A DNA stretch of 64,000 bases from Bdellovibrio sp. NC01 (GTDB lineage: Bacteria; Bdellovibrionota; Bdellovibrionia; Bdellovibrionales; Bdellovibrionaceae): the NCBI RefSeq assembly GCF_006874625.1, contig NZ_CP030034.1, forward strand, positions 2,852,001-2,916,000, read 5' to 3'. Below are positions 16,908 through 25,970 of this stretch, one piece after another. The notes under the pieces are model-generated. The model was given only the letters and a program-made list of their open reading frames with translations. It had not been told where the DNA came from and ran no database searches. The translations under genes and the position numbers were made by a program. Each line of letters begins with the position of its first letter. Position 1 is the stretch's first letter.

Positions 16908-17513
16908 ATGAGTATCAAAGCGGTCTTTTTAGATTTAGGTGGCGTCATCGTCGAAGTCAGTTGGAAACCCGTCTTGATCGAGATGGGTTACACTGAAGCC
17001 GAGGCCCAAGACGAAATTATTTCTTTAGTTGGAAATTGGGAAAATCATCATCGTTATGAACGCGGTGAAATTTCCGAATTAGAATTCTTTGTTGGTCTTG
17101 GCGATTTGATTCAAAAACCTGAAACCAAAGCTTTGATCACGGCATGGAATAAAATGCTCATTCGTCCCCTACCCGGTGTGGAAGACATATTTGCAAAGTT
17201 TAAAGGTCGTATTCCTTTGATGGCTCTATCAAATACAAATCTGACCCATGTTGAATACATGCAGAAGAATTTTTCATTCTTAAAAATGTTCGATCATGTG
17301 TTCACAAGTCATGAACTCGGCCATCGCAAACCTGAACAGGAATGCTATTTAAAGGCCGCAGCCATTGCACAGCTTGAACCTTCTGAGATTTTATTTATCG
17401 ATGACAATCCGGATAATGTCGATGCGGCGATTCGCGCGGGATACAAGGCAGAACTGTCGGTGAATTCTACGTCAGACACCATTCGTCTTATCGAACGATA
17501 TCTGACGCTATAA
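16908..17513 (+). CDS. HAD-superfamily phosphatase (YihX-like)
   Basis: A 201-residue HAD hydrolase. Motif I is FLDLGGVIV with nucleophile D9; the usual second Asp (D+2) is a Gly, as in YihX-type sugar-phosphate phosphatases (FDLGNV). Motif II is the Ser of MALSNTN, motif III the Lys of GHRKPEQE, and motif IV is FIDDNPDNV. The helical cap lies between residues 15 and 85. It should remove phosphate from a small metabolite such as a hexose phosphate. The C-terminus converges on the GST gene, with 3 bases between the stops. Confidence 0.88.
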   Translation: MSIKAVFLDLGGVIVEVSWKPVLIEMGYTEAEAQDEIISLVGNWENHHRYERGEISELEFFVGLGDLIQKPETKALITAWNKMLIRPLPGVEDIFAKFKGRIPLMALSNTNLTHVEYMQKNFSFLKMFDHVFTSHELGHRKPEQECYLKAAAIAQLEPSEILFIDDNPDNVDAAIRAGYKAELSVNSTSDTIRLIERYLTL

Positions 17514-17516
17514 GAA

Positions 17517-18140
17517 CTAGGCCATCACTGGCATTTCAAACACTTTGGCTTTAATTGCGGCAGGACGATTCATCAAACGTTCCATGTAAGCTTTAATCAC
17601 TGGATTTGGTTCAACGATATAATCCCATGCACCCGGAAGAACTGCTGCCAACATAATATCAGCAGCCGAAAAACCACTTTTCAAAATATATTCTTGGCGA
17701 GCCAAAACTGGAATCAACGCAAGTTTCAAAACCTCGCACTGCTCTTTTACGAATTTGTGAGTCACCGCAGTTTCTTCTGGTGTCGACACGTGTGTGAACA
17801 TTCTGGCAATAACACACTCAAGACTGCCAACCGACCACACCATCCACTGCAAATAATCTGCGCGTTCTGGAGAATTAATTTCCGGCGCCATTTTCGCTTC
17901 TGGAAAACGATCCGCAAGATACAAGCAGATCGCACCCGATTCAAAAATTACCGTGCCATTGTCGTTAATTGTTGGTACTCGGCCCATCGGGTTCAAGGAA
18001 CGATATTCAAGAGTGTTCATATCGCCCAATTTCTTTTTCAAATAGTGATCCTTATAAGGAACACCCATTTCTTCAAGCAACCAACGAACGCGGTCGCTAC
18101 GATCTTGATTGGCCATGCAATAAATATCGACTGGATTCAT
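17517..18140 (-). CDS. Glutathione S-transferase family protein
   Basis: The ATG at 18140 lies one base after the batD stop codon, and its AGAAGG ribosome site sits in the end of batD, so it is the last gene of the bat operon. The 207-residue product has a thioredoxin-like N-terminal domain (VDIYCMANQDRSDRVRWLLE) with the cis-Pro motif GRVPTI and the glutathione-binding ESGAI, then an all-helical C-terminal domain (FSAADIMLAAVL). The first-domain Cys/Ser/Arg region suggests a beta- or theta-like class. Substrate unknown. Linkage to bat genes is unusual and may reflect a shared stress response. Confidence 0.88.
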   Translation of the reverse strand: MNPVDIYCMANQDRSDRVRWLLEEMGVPYKDHYLKKKLGDMNTLEYRSLNPMGRVPTINDNGTVIFESGAICLYLADRFPEAKMAPEINSPERADYLQWMVWSVGSLECVIARMFTHVSTPEETAVTHKFVKEQCEVLKLALIPVLARQEYILKSGFSAADIMLAAVLPGAWDYIVEPNPVIKAYMERLMNRPAAIKAKVFEMPVMA

Positions 18141-18141
18141 T

Positions 18142-20154
18142 TTATTCTGCCTTCTGATCAACTGCGCTGATCATTTGCGCGATTACTTTTTTCGCGCGCT
18201 CTACATTGGATTTCATCGTCGCTGGGTCTTTTAAAGAACCCAACATCTCTTCCGGTGCAAAGCTCATCGTTTGGAAGATTTCAAATGTCTTAGTGATTTC
18301 AGTTCCGTGTTCACGACGTAAACTTGGTGGAATCATTTCCAACAAATCGTCGATCTTAAGTGACGCCCCACCTTCACCTGAAACGTTACCCATCACCAGG
18401 TAGAAGATGTTTGTCATTTCGGCACCGACTTTACGCACTTCATTTTTAGCAAGTGCTGCATCGACGCCTTTATAACGTTTATTCACAAGTTCTTTTAAAG
18501 TGCGTTGTCTGCGGCCCCAACCGAATTCACGTTGAGCTTTCACCAACAATGAACCAATGATGCCTGCAAATATAACTACCCACACCCATGGTTGATACAT
18601 GACGCTGGCTTTGGCTGAAGGTTCCCACGCCATGATAACGTCAGGAAGTTTGTTTTCAACAACGGCCGCTTTCGCTGGTGCGCCTTTATCAGTGATTCGT
18701 TGTGAAGAACCGACGGGTGCGTTCGGATTATTTACAACCTTCAACGTAATCGGTTGTGTTTTCTTCGTATAATATTTTGAAGTCGCCGGATCGAACATGC
18801 TGACACTTAATGCCGGAATTGTCAGATCACCTTCTTGGCGCGGGATCAACAACACTTCGAATTCTTTAAAGCTGCGACCGTTCTTAAAGAACTTAGCTTC
18901 TGATTTTGAATCATACTGTTCAAGCTGCGACGGTAAGTTCAAAGCTGGCAAGTCGATCAATTTCGCATTGCCGGCACCTTCAAAACGTACTTTCAAACTG
19001 AAAGGCTGATTCACAGGTACCGTTGTGTTATCAACAGTATCGTGCAATTCAAACTGCCCCACCGCACCCGAGAAATCAGAAGGACGACCGTCCACTGGCA
19101 ACGGTTTTACTTTGATAGGAACGCGTGCAGAACTTTTTGTGTATTCGTAAGGTTTACCTTGATAGCTCCAACCAGAACCCGGCAAACGAACACGCGATTT
19201 GATTTTATATTCATCAATAACCGCCGTGCCTTCTTTAATTGGGAACAATGCGTGTGATGCCAGCAAAGCTTTCTTCCATGGCACACCATTCACGATTTCT
19301 TCTGTAAACTGAATCGCGGGAACTTCTTCGATGATTTCTTTCCAGAAGCCTTTCAGATCTGGGAATTTCAAACGATCCAAAGTTTCCATCTGGCCGCGAG
19401 TGTAGACATACCAGTTCACAGTCACTTGTTCGCCTTCGTAAACTTCTGTCTTATCAATTTCAACACTGATAAAGAAAGCTTCATTTGGATTTGTCGGAAG
19501 ACTGCGGAATGCTGGGTTCGCCATTCCTGCGGCAGCTCCCCCGCCGAAATTATTATCCGGAGGGAAATTACCGCCACCTTGTTGCTGCATTTGTTGCATC
19601 AAACGTTGGCGCTGTTGCAAAAGTTGATTGAAGATTTCTTCTTCCGCGCGATCCATGTCTTCGAATTGATCGTCAAAACCATGTGGCATTCTTGGTGCTG
19701 TCGGTGGACGAGGACCTTTCGGCACACCATTCCCCTGACTGCCAGCAGATTGCCCGCCTACTTTAATTACGATGGGTTGAGTGCGATAAACCTTGCCGTT
19801 CACGATCACTTCATACGACGACACACTCAAGGTGCCATCACGTTTAGGACTTAACATGTAATGAAACTCTTTACGTCTTTGAGTTTCAAATTGCATACCC
19901 TTATCACCTTGCACAAGTTTTTGTGCAACGGCTGTGGAACTCCAATTATTTAATAAATCGAAATCGCCAAGACTTGGCACGCGTGGATCTTGCACATCGA
20001 CGTCATCATTTGAAACGACAGAAACCGTCAAAGTGAAACTATCACCAACGGCCATTTCAGTTCTATCTACACTTGATTGCACGCTCGTTGCAGCACCTGC
20101 TACAACAGCAAACGTGAAACTCAGAAAGAATAGAAAACTACCAATCTTTGTCAC
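18142..20154 (-). CDS. batD: BatD family membrane protein
   Basis: A 670-residue protein with a GTG start that overlaps the batC end by 17 bases. It has a signal peptide (FLFFLSFTFAVVAGAA), then several beta-sandwich repeats of the oxygen-tolerance BatD type (for example SVDRTEMAVGDSFTLTVSV and VEIDKTEVYEGEQVTVNWYV), a Gln/Met/Gly-rich low-complexity stretch around residues 175-215, a transmembrane helix near residue 530 (PWVWVVIFAGIIGSLLV), and a cytoplasmic tail. BatD proteins are periplasmic partners of the BatA/BatB von Willebrand proteins in envelope maintenance and stress tolerance. Confidence 0.93.
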   Translation of the reverse strand: MTKIGSFLFFLSFTFAVVAGAATSVQSSVDRTEMAVGDSFTLTVSVVSNDDVDVQDPRVPSLGDFDLLNNWSSTAVAQKLVQGDKGMQFETQRRKEFHYMLSPKRDGTLSVSSYEVIVNGKVYRTQPIVIKVGGQSAGSQGNGVPKGPRPPTAPRMPHGFDDQFEDMDRAEEEIFNQLLQQRQRLMQQMQQQGGGNFPPDNNFGGGAAAGMANPAFRSLPTNPNEAFFISVEIDKTEVYEGEQVTVNWYVYTRGQMETLDRLKFPDLKGFWKEIIEEVPAIQFTEEIVNGVPWKKALLASHALFPIKEGTAVIDEYKIKSRVRLPGSGWSYQGKPYEYTKSSARVPIKVKPLPVDGRPSDFSGAVGQFELHDTVDNTTVPVNQPFSLKVRFEGAGNAKLIDLPALNLPSQLEQYDSKSEAKFFKNGRSFKEFEVLLIPRQEGDLTIPALSVSMFDPATSKYYTKKTQPITLKVVNNPNAPVGSSQRITDKGAPAKAAVVENKLPDVIMAWEPSAKASVMYQPWVWVVIFAGIIGSLLVKAQREFGWGRRQRTLKELVNKRYKGVDAALAKNEVRKVGAEMTNIFYLVMGNVSGEGGASLKIDDLLEMIPPSLRREHGTEITKTFEIFQTMSFAPEEMLGSLKDPATMKSNVERAKKVIAQMISAVDQKAE

Positions 20155-20926
20155 GTGGCTGCTCCTTCACTTCTTTACGATTAAACTCAGCACGGATTTT
20201 TGATTCCTGCTGTTTAATCTCTCCTAAGATCTTTTTGACGTCGCCTTCGGACAACTCTTTGCCATTAAATTGGCGAGGTTTGTACTTCGCAGAATTTTGA
20301 TATTCTTTTTTCTGCTGTTCGTCCTTTTTATCTTTATCGTCGCCGTCTTTATTCTGATCTTTTTGATCCTTTTGATCTTTACCGTCTTTGTTTTGTTGCT
20401 GTTGGTTCTGATTGCCTTTTTGGTTCTGATCTTTGTTCTGCTGTTGATCAGATCCGCCTTTGCCCTGTTGTGATTGCGTCAATAATTCAATATTGATCTT
20501 CACTTCTTTCGACGTCGGCACGATATCCAAACATTTTTGATAAAGCTCTAAAGCTTCATCGATTTTTTTTGCTTTACCAAGAAGCTGCGCTTGATTGAAC
20601 CGCGCCATAAATAGCGTGCGCAGATCACCACTTTTTTCAGCCAAGCGTTCCGCTTCTTTATAAGATTGCTCTGCTTTTTCCGCTTGATTCAACATCTCAA
20701 ACGACAAACCCAGATTCAAATGAAGCTCTGGCAAAAACGGATTGTACCCCAACGCCGAAATATACTTATCCCCAGCAATCTGAAAAGTATTAGCCTTAAG
20801 AGCCTTATTCCCCTCACGATTCAACTGCAAAGTCTTCAAATGCAAATCATTATTTCCACATCCCGAAAGCACCATCGCAACAACGCCGCACAACAGAGCT
20901 CCCGCTTTGGAAGATAGTTTAGGCAT
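20138..20926 (-). CDS. batC: BatC-like TPR lipoprotein
   Basis: The open frame begins at 20980, but the ATG at 20926 has GAGGTG 5 bases upstream, overlaps the batB stop by 8 bases, and opens into a lipoprotein signal with the lipobox LSGC (residues 20-23). The 262-residue product has about three TPR-type repeats (NREGNKALKANTFQIAGDKY, LHLNLGLSFEMLNQAEKAEQ), then a very polar Gln/Lys/Asn/Asp low-complexity stretch of about 70 residues (QNKDQNQKG and the like), then a charged C-terminus ending RDKDW. This layout, a TPR followed by a Gln/Lys-rich disordered part, is typical of BatC/BatE. Role: lipid-anchored scaffold for the Bat complex. Confidence 0.88.
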   Translation of the reverse strand: MPKLSSKAGALLCGVVAMVLSGCGNNDLHLKTLQLNREGNKALKANTFQIAGDKYISALGYNPFLPELHLNLGLSFEMLNQAEKAEQSYKEAERLAEKSGDLRTLFMARFNQAQLLGKAKKIDEALELYQKCLDIVPTSKEVKINIELLTQSQQGKGGSDQQQNKDQNQKGNQNQQQQNKDGKDQKDQKDQNKDGDDKDKKDEQQKKEYQNSAKYKPRQFNGKELSEGDVKKILGEIKQQESKIRAEFNRKEVKEQPRDKDW

Positions 20927-21983
20927 TGGGCACCTCAAAACGTCCCTTCCAGAATTTGAAGGAATTGCGACGCTCACCAAGAACTAATTCGATCAAGGCG
21001 ATGAGGACTCCCAATAACAAGAAAGCTTGGAAGCGCTCATCGTATTGTGTTGCCATGGTTGTATCGAACTGCGTTTTTTCTAATTTATTAATATCTTCAA
21101 CTAGGTGTTTCGTTTGATCGCCACCGAAGGTCGCGAAATAGAAACTGCCTTTACCGGCTTCGGCCAACGCACGAAGGGCATCACCTTTAACTGTCGTGAT
21201 AACTGTTTCGCCACCACGATCTTTTTTATAACCTTTTAGGAAGCCCATGCCATCACGCTCTGGAATCGCGCCACCTTTTTCAGTGCCGTAAGCGACCGTG
21301 AAAATACGAATACCTTCATCAGTTAATTTCTTCGCTTCTTCCAGGGCTCCTGGTTCGTTGTCTTCACCGTCTGAAGCAATCAAGATCACACGTGTCACCT
21401 TCACAGTTTCATCCGTTGTCACACCACCACGATCAAATGCATCTTTCGCAGCAGCTAAAGCTTCTTTAAAGCTTGTCCCTTGCGATGAAACAGAGTTTGT
21501 GTCTAAAGAGTCCAAGTACATTTTGATGGAACCCGGATCGTTCGTAATTGGCGATAACAATGCCGCTGAACCAGCAAATGCCAACACACCGATTTTATTT
21601 CCAGGCATCATGTCGACCAAACGACTGAGTTCGGCTTTTGCTTGTGCCAAGCGCGATGGTTTAACATCTTCCGCCATCATACTGTCAGAAACGTCTACGG
21701 CGAAAATCAGCTCAACGCCTTCGCTCTTCACTTCGGTTTTACTTTGGCCCATTTGTGGGCGCGCTAAAGCTACGACAAAGAAGAACACGGCAAGAACTTG
21801 CAAGAATGTTTTCAAAGTCCGTTTCTTAGAAGAAACCGACGAAGAAAGAAACGGATAAAGGCGTGTGCCAATTGCCGCTTCCATACGTTTACGACTGCGC
21901 AAATCAAAGATGTAACCCAGAACGATAATAACTGGAATCACCCACAGATAGTTAAAGGCAGAAAGGTTTTCAAATCTAAACAT
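20919..21983 (-). CDS. batB: BatB, membrane von Willebrand factor A protein
   Basis: The ATG at 21983 overlaps the batA stop by one base (TAATG) with GGAGGG just upstream. The 354-residue product has N-terminal transmembrane helices (YLWVIPVIIVLGYIF and LQVLAVFFFVVALARP), a VWA domain with an intact MIDAS motif DVSDSMMAEDVKPSRL, a Thr (SSQGTSF) and Asp (ASDGEDNEPG) ligand, and a C-terminal helix (FQAFLLLGVLIALIELVLG). The LARPQ sequence before the VWA domain is shared with batA, showing that the two arose by duplication. Confidence 0.94.
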   Translation of the reverse strand: MFRFENLSAFNYLWVIPVIIVLGYIFDLRSRKRMEAAIGTRLYPFLSSSVSSKKRTLKTFLQVLAVFFFVVALARPQMGQSKTEVKSEGVELIFAVDVSDSMMAEDVKPSRLAQAKAELSRLVDMMPGNKIGVLAFAGSAALLSPITNDPGSIKMYLDSLDTNSVSSQGTSFKEALAAAKDAFDRGGVTTDETVKVTRVILIASDGEDNEPGALEEAKKLTDEGIRIFTVAYGTEKGGAIPERDGMGFLKGYKKDRGGETVITTVKGDALRALAEAGKGSFYFATFGGDQTKHLVEDINKLEKTQFDTTMATQYDERFQAFLLLGVLIALIELVLGERRNSFKFWKGRFEVPNA

Positions 21984-22993
21984 TATGGAACCCTCCTTAA
22001 CCAAGAACGACCCAAGATCAAGGCAGCCAAATAAAGGATGATTGCCATCACTAAATATGGTGGGAATTTTTCAGTGTAATTTGTAAACTTATTGATATCG
22101 ATCTTCGTTTTTTCTAACGAGTCGATGTCTTTAAAGATTCCAACCAACGAGTCTTCTTTTGAAGCACGATAGTATTTACCACCCGTATCTTTCGCCATAC
22201 GCGCCAAAAGATCTTCATTCACCGTGCTATCAAATGGCTGATAAGTTTTTACTTTCTGACCAAAGATATCGCGTGTGTAGATAGGAATTTTTGTTGGACC
22301 ATCTTTACCGATACCGATTGAATAAATCTTAATGCCGTAACCTTTAGCGATTTCCAGACCCGTTTCAGGATCGATAGTACCGCTATTGTTTTCCCCATCC
22401 GTCATGAAGATGACAACACGGCTTTTTGCTTGCGAGTCTTTCAAGCGGCCCGCCGCATTCGCAAGTGCGACACCTAATGCCGTACCATCTTTGATACGTG
22501 CTTGTTGTGCGGTTGTGATTTCGGCAACTCGTTGCAAGATCAATTGGTAATCTAAAGTTGGCGGAACCAGCGTAAATGATTCGCCGGCGAAGATCACTAA
22601 ACCAATACGGTCAGAACTACGACCTTCAATGAAACGTTTGATCGTTTCTTTTGCTGCTTCCAAACGATTTAAAGGTTTCATATCTTCGATCAACATACTG
22701 TCGGAAATATCCAGACAGATAACGATGTCGATACCTTCAACGTTCTTTTTAATTTTCGTATTCATTTCCTGCGGTCGTGCTAAGGCGATAATCGCAAAAA
22801 CAATCGCAAGGGCTTTCATTAATAGTGGCAGATGCATCAAACGCGTGCGTACACTTGGCGTCACTGACTTTAAGACTTCGATAGAACCAAACTGCAACGT
22901 CGGCGTTTTCTTTTTCTTACGCCACATCGTCCACACAAGAAGCAAAACTAAAGGAAGAATCAGCCAGAATGCCGCGGAAGAATGGAAAGTCAT
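21983..22993 (-). CDS. batA: BatA, membrane von Willebrand factor A protein
   Basis: A 336-residue protein with the same plan as BatB: two N-terminal membrane helices (FWLILPLVLLLVWTMW; LLMKALAIVFAIIALARP), a VWA domain with MIDAS DISDSMLIEDMKP, Thr in KDGTALG and Asp in FMTDGENNSG, and a C-terminal helix (YLVMAIILYLAALILG). The start overlaps the preceding gene by 4 bases (ATGA). BatA and BatB are thought to form a metal-dependent protein-binding complex at the cytoplasmic membrane facing the periplasm. Confidence 0.94.
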   Translation of the reverse strand: MTFHSSAAFWLILPLVLLLVWTMWRKKKKTPTLQFGSIEVLKSVTPSVRTRLMHLPLLMKALAIVFAIIALARPQEMNTKIKKNVEGIDIVICLDISDSMLIEDMKPLNRLEAAKETIKRFIEGRSSDRIGLVIFAGESFTLVPPTLDYQLILQRVAEITTAQQARIKDGTALGVALANAAGRLKDSQAKSRVVIFMTDGENNSGTIDPETGLEIAKGYGIKIYSIGIGKDGPTKIPIYTRDIFGQKVKTYQPFDSTVNEDLLARMAKDTGGKYYRASKEDSLVGIFKDIDSLEKTKIDINKFTNYTEKFPPYLVMAIILYLAALILGRSWLRRVP

Positions 22994-23898
22994 GACATGC
23001 TCTCCATTGTTTCAACTAAGTTTCTTGTGCGTTTTGAAAGATTCACGACGTCACTTGCGGTGACATTTTGTTTGTTTTCAAAGGCGTGCTGATATTCTTT
23101 GATCAAATCCTGCATGTCTTTGCCACATTCAGCATAGACTTTGCGATGACGTTTTTTGATGTCTTTGGCAATAAGGCGCGCGCTCCATTCCAAAGCAGGA
23201 ATTTGGTATTTGCGTGTGATATACAGACGCAACATGTGGCGCATTTCTTCCATCGCTTTAGAAATATCATCAGCCGTTGTTTCACCGCTGAAGAACGCTG
23301 GATTTGAACGCTGCACTTTACGCATGCTTTGATGGAATTGACTGATCGGCGACAAGGCCGAGTCATGTTCTTTCAAGCCTTCAATCATATTACGGCGTTG
23401 AATCACTCGTATCACCTTAAAGACGATACCTGCGATAATCGCCCCCAAAACGGCAATCAGAATCACCCAATAGATATGCGGCACTGAAAGTTCCGCAGGA
23501 CCGATCGGACCATACGGTTCAATCTTCGCTTGGGCTTGTTGGGCACCAGCGGCATCGACACCTTCTGGTTTTGGAATAGAAGTCTGCACGAAATATTCAA
23601 TGCGACCTAAACTGAACGTCTCAGTTCCATCCGTCATTTGCAAGTCAGGCCACTCAATGTTGCCGGCTTTGTAACCAGTAACAACAAACACCGCTTTTGA
23701 GGGCGAATCCATGCGTGCTTTTAAAAGCTTAATTAAATATTTCTGCTCAGCAGTTTCGACGAAATGCAATTTGTCGACTTGAAGATTTTTTGGAAACTCC
23801 CCTTCACAAGTCACAAGGGCCTCGCGACCAACGGTCATCTCGTTGTCCTTGAGCCCTTCTACTTTAGGAATTTCAAACTTACACTGAACTACTGCCAT
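22990..23898 (-). CDS. Bat-operon membrane protein (DUF4381/BatX-like position)
   Basis: A 302-residue protein encoded between the DUF58 and batA genes, overlapping both neighbours (TAATG and ATGA). The N-terminal ~130 residues form a beta sandwich (MTVGREALVTCEGEFPKNLQ), with no clear signal peptide at the start. One membrane helix lies near residue 150 (IYWVILIAVLGAIIAGIVFK). The cytoplasmic tail is basic and helical (YITRKYQIPALEWSARLIAK). This matches the unnamed gene found at the same place in many bat operons. Likely role: an accessory that couples VWA proteins to the AAA ATPase. The lack of an N-terminal signal is odd for a periplasmic sandwich; a start further upstream would overlap DUF58. 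Confidence 0.8.
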   Translation of the reverse strand: MAVVQCKFEIPKVEGLKDNEMTVGREALVTCEGEFPKNLQVDKLHFVETAEQKYLIKLLKARMDSPSKAVFVVTGYKAGNIEWPDLQMTDGTETFSLGRIEYFVQTSIPKPEGVDAAGAQQAQAKIEPYGPIGPAELSVPHIYWVILIAVLGAIIAGIVFKVIRVIQRRNMIEGLKEHDSALSPISQFHQSMRKVQRSNPAFFSGETTADDISKAMEEMRHMLRLYITRKYQIPALEWSARLIAKDIKKRHRKVYAECGKDMQDLIKEYQHAFENKQNVTASDVVNLSKRTRNLVETMESMS

Positions 23899-24767
23899 TA
23901 TTTTCTCTTCTTAAAGAACGCCACCAAAGGATCTACGTAATCCTCGCTGGATTTCACATCAACGCGTTCTACCTGCGACAAGCGCAAAAGTTTATCGCGT
24001 TGTTCTTTACGCTGTTGGACCGCATCTTCGTATTCCTGACGGAATGAAGGTGATGATGTATCGACCGTCAGAACTTCGCCGGTTTCGGCATCCTGAACTT
24101 CGATCACACCCATGCGTGGTAATGAAATTTCCGCAGCGTCATTCACGACACATGCAACCACGTCATGCTTACGTCCCAACAAACGCAAACTTTGTTCAAA
24201 GCCTTGATCCATAAAATCACTGAACACGAAAATCGTTGCGCGTTTTTTCAATGCACCCTGCATGAAACTTAAACCCGCAGAAATTTTCGTCTTATGACTT
24301 TTTGGCTGATAATAAAATAAATCACGAAGCAAACGGCGCACATGACCGCGACCTTTTTTCGGTGGCACGAAATGTTCAACTTGATCGCTGAACAATAACA
24401 AACCAATTTGGTCATTATTTTTCACGGCTGAAAAAGCCAGTAAAGCGGCAAGCTGAGTCATCACCTCGCCTTTAAAATAAGGACCCGTTCCGAAATCGGC
24501 AGAGCCACTGACGTCAACTGCAAGAATCAAAGTCAGTTCACGCTCTTCTTCGTATGTTTTGATATAAGGTTTTCCTGTGCGCGCAGTCAGCGGCCAAGAA
24601 ATCGAACGAATGTCGTCGCCCGCTACGTACTCCCTGAAATCAGCGAAAGTCATACCCTGACCTTTAAAGGCCGTATGGTATTCACCGGCAAAGAGATTGT
24701 TCACAAGCTTTCTTGTGTTGATCTCTAAGAGTTTAACTTTCTTTAAGACCTCAGGAGGTAAACTCAC
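23898..24767 (-). CDS. DUF58 family protein
   Basis: A 289-residue protein with a GTG start overlapping the moxR stop by one base (TAGTG), and GAGGTG upstream. It carries the DUF58 signature (YHTAFKGQGMTFADFREYV, GDDIRSISWPLTARTGKPYI) and a VWA-like fold with DVSGSADFG in place of the full MIDAS. DUF58 proteins are the constant partner of MoxR AAA ATPases and probably present a target to it. No membrane segment. Confidence 0.93.
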   Translation of the reverse strand: MSLPPEVLKKVKLLEINTRKLVNNLFAGEYHTAFKGQGMTFADFREYVAGDDIRSISWPLTARTGKPYIKTYEEERELTLILAVDVSGSADFGTGPYFKGEVMTQLAALLAFSAVKNNDQIGLLLFSDQVEHFVPPKKGRGHVRRLLRDLFYYQPKSHKTKISAGLSFMQGALKKRATIFVFSDFMDQGFEQSLRLLGRKHDVVACVVNDAAEISLPRMGVIEVQDAETGEVLTVDTSSPSFRQEYEDAVQQRKEQRDKLLRLSQVERVDVKSSEDYVDPLVAFFKKRK

Positions 24768-25759
24768 TACGGCACCTCAATTTGGCTCAAGATCTCTTTG
24801 ATCACGTCGTCTGACTTGATGTTTTCAGCTTCCGCTTCGTAAGTCAGAATCAAACGATGTCTCATCACGTGGTAGGCAATGGCTTTCACGTCTTCTGCTG
24901 TCACGTAACCGCGACCTTGCAAGAACGCATGCGCTTTCGCTGCTCTAAATAAGCAGATCGTGGCGCGCGGAGAACCGCCCACGTTGATCAAGTTTGCGAT
25001 ACGGCTTAGACCGTATTCCGCAGGCTTACGAGTCGCCATCACCAGTTCAACGATGTAGTTTTTGATTTTGTTATCAACATAAATCTGATCTGCACGAGCT
25101 GCTGCACGCAACAAATCTTCTTTTGAAATCACAGGATTCACGACAGGTTTTTGATCCGTGCCCATGCGATTTAAGATTTCAAGCTCTTCGCCTTTGTGTG
25201 GGTAAACCACATTGATCTTAAACATGAAACGGTCCATCTGTGCTTCAGGAAGTGGATACGTACCTTCTTGTTCAAGCGGATTTTGTGTCGCAAGAACCAA
25301 GAATGGATTCGCAAGTTTGTAAGACTCTTCACCGATTGTGACTTGTTTTTCTGCCATCGCCTCTAGCAAAGCTGATTGCACTTTTGCTGGAGCACGATTG
25401 ATCTCGTCGGCCAAAACGATGTTTGTGAAGATGGGACCTTTACGTGGCGCGAACTCGCCTGATTTTGGATTAAAGATCATCGTACCAATCAAATCCGTCG
25501 GTAAAAGATCGGGAGTAAATTGAATACGTTGGAAATCCAAAGAGATAGACTTACACACTGTCGAGATCGTCAGAGTTTTCGCTAAACCCGGAACACCTTC
25601 AAGCAGGATGTGACCGCCCGTCAACAACCCCATCATGATGCCTTCCACCATTTCTTTTTGGCCTACGATAACTTTGTTGATTTCAGCCATCATTTTTTCG
25701 ATGAATTGGCTTTCCTGCTTAATGGCAGCGTTCAGTGCCATGATATCAACTTCACTCAC
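24767..25759 (-). CDS. moxR: MoxR family AAA+ ATPase
   Basis: A 330-residue AAA+ chaperone that heads the bat operon, with a GTG start at 25759 and GGAGGAT upstream. Seen: Walker A GVPGLAKT (residues ~55-62), Walker B VLADEINRA, sensor 1 ATQNP, the arginine-finger region (PLPEAQMDRFMF) and the C-terminal lid ending in a long helix. MoxR ATPases are thought to insert metals into, or refold, VWA-domain partners; here those are BatA and BatB. The operon's promoter should lie in 25760-25970, which also serves the divergent HtpX-like gene. Confidence 0.95.
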   Translation of the reverse strand: MSEVDIMALNAAIKQESQFIEKMMAEINKVIVGQKEMVEGIMMGLLTGGHILLEGVPGLAKTLTISTVCKSISLDFQRIQFTPDLLPTDLIGTMIFNPKSGEFAPRKGPIFTNIVLADEINRAPAKVQSALLEAMAEKQVTIGEESYKLANPFLVLATQNPLEQEGTYPLPEAQMDRFMFKINVVYPHKGEELEILNRMGTDQKPVVNPVISKEDLLRAAARADQIYVDNKIKNYIVELVMATRKPAEYGLSRIANLINVGGSPRATICLFRAAKAHAFLQGRGYVTAEDVKAIAYHVMRHRLILTYEAEAENIKSDDVIKEILSQIEVP

Positions 25760-25970
25760 GATGATCCTCCACGAAGGTTAACTCTATCATTTCACAATGA
25801 TCCGTTTCAGGCGGCAAGCAAGACTATTTTCGACTAGGACTTAAACCTCGCAAAAAGATGTTATGTCACACATTGCCAGACCCGAATTTGAACTCATCTT
25901 TACGTCTGAAGCGCTGCACTCGAGCCCTCCTGGGCTTGCCAAGGCGCAAGGAAAGTGGGACTAATTTTGT

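Noticed and set aside
20300-20470. Repetitive DNA that could suggest a tandem array or CRISPR
   Set aside because: It encodes the QNKDQ-type disordered part of BatC in frame; there are no constant repeats with unique spacers.
20270-20473. Hydrophobic + strand frame that looks like a membrane protein
   Set aside because: It is the complement of the Gln/Lys/Asp-rich low-complexity stretch of BatC; poly-polar codons read as Leu/Phe/Ile on the other strand.
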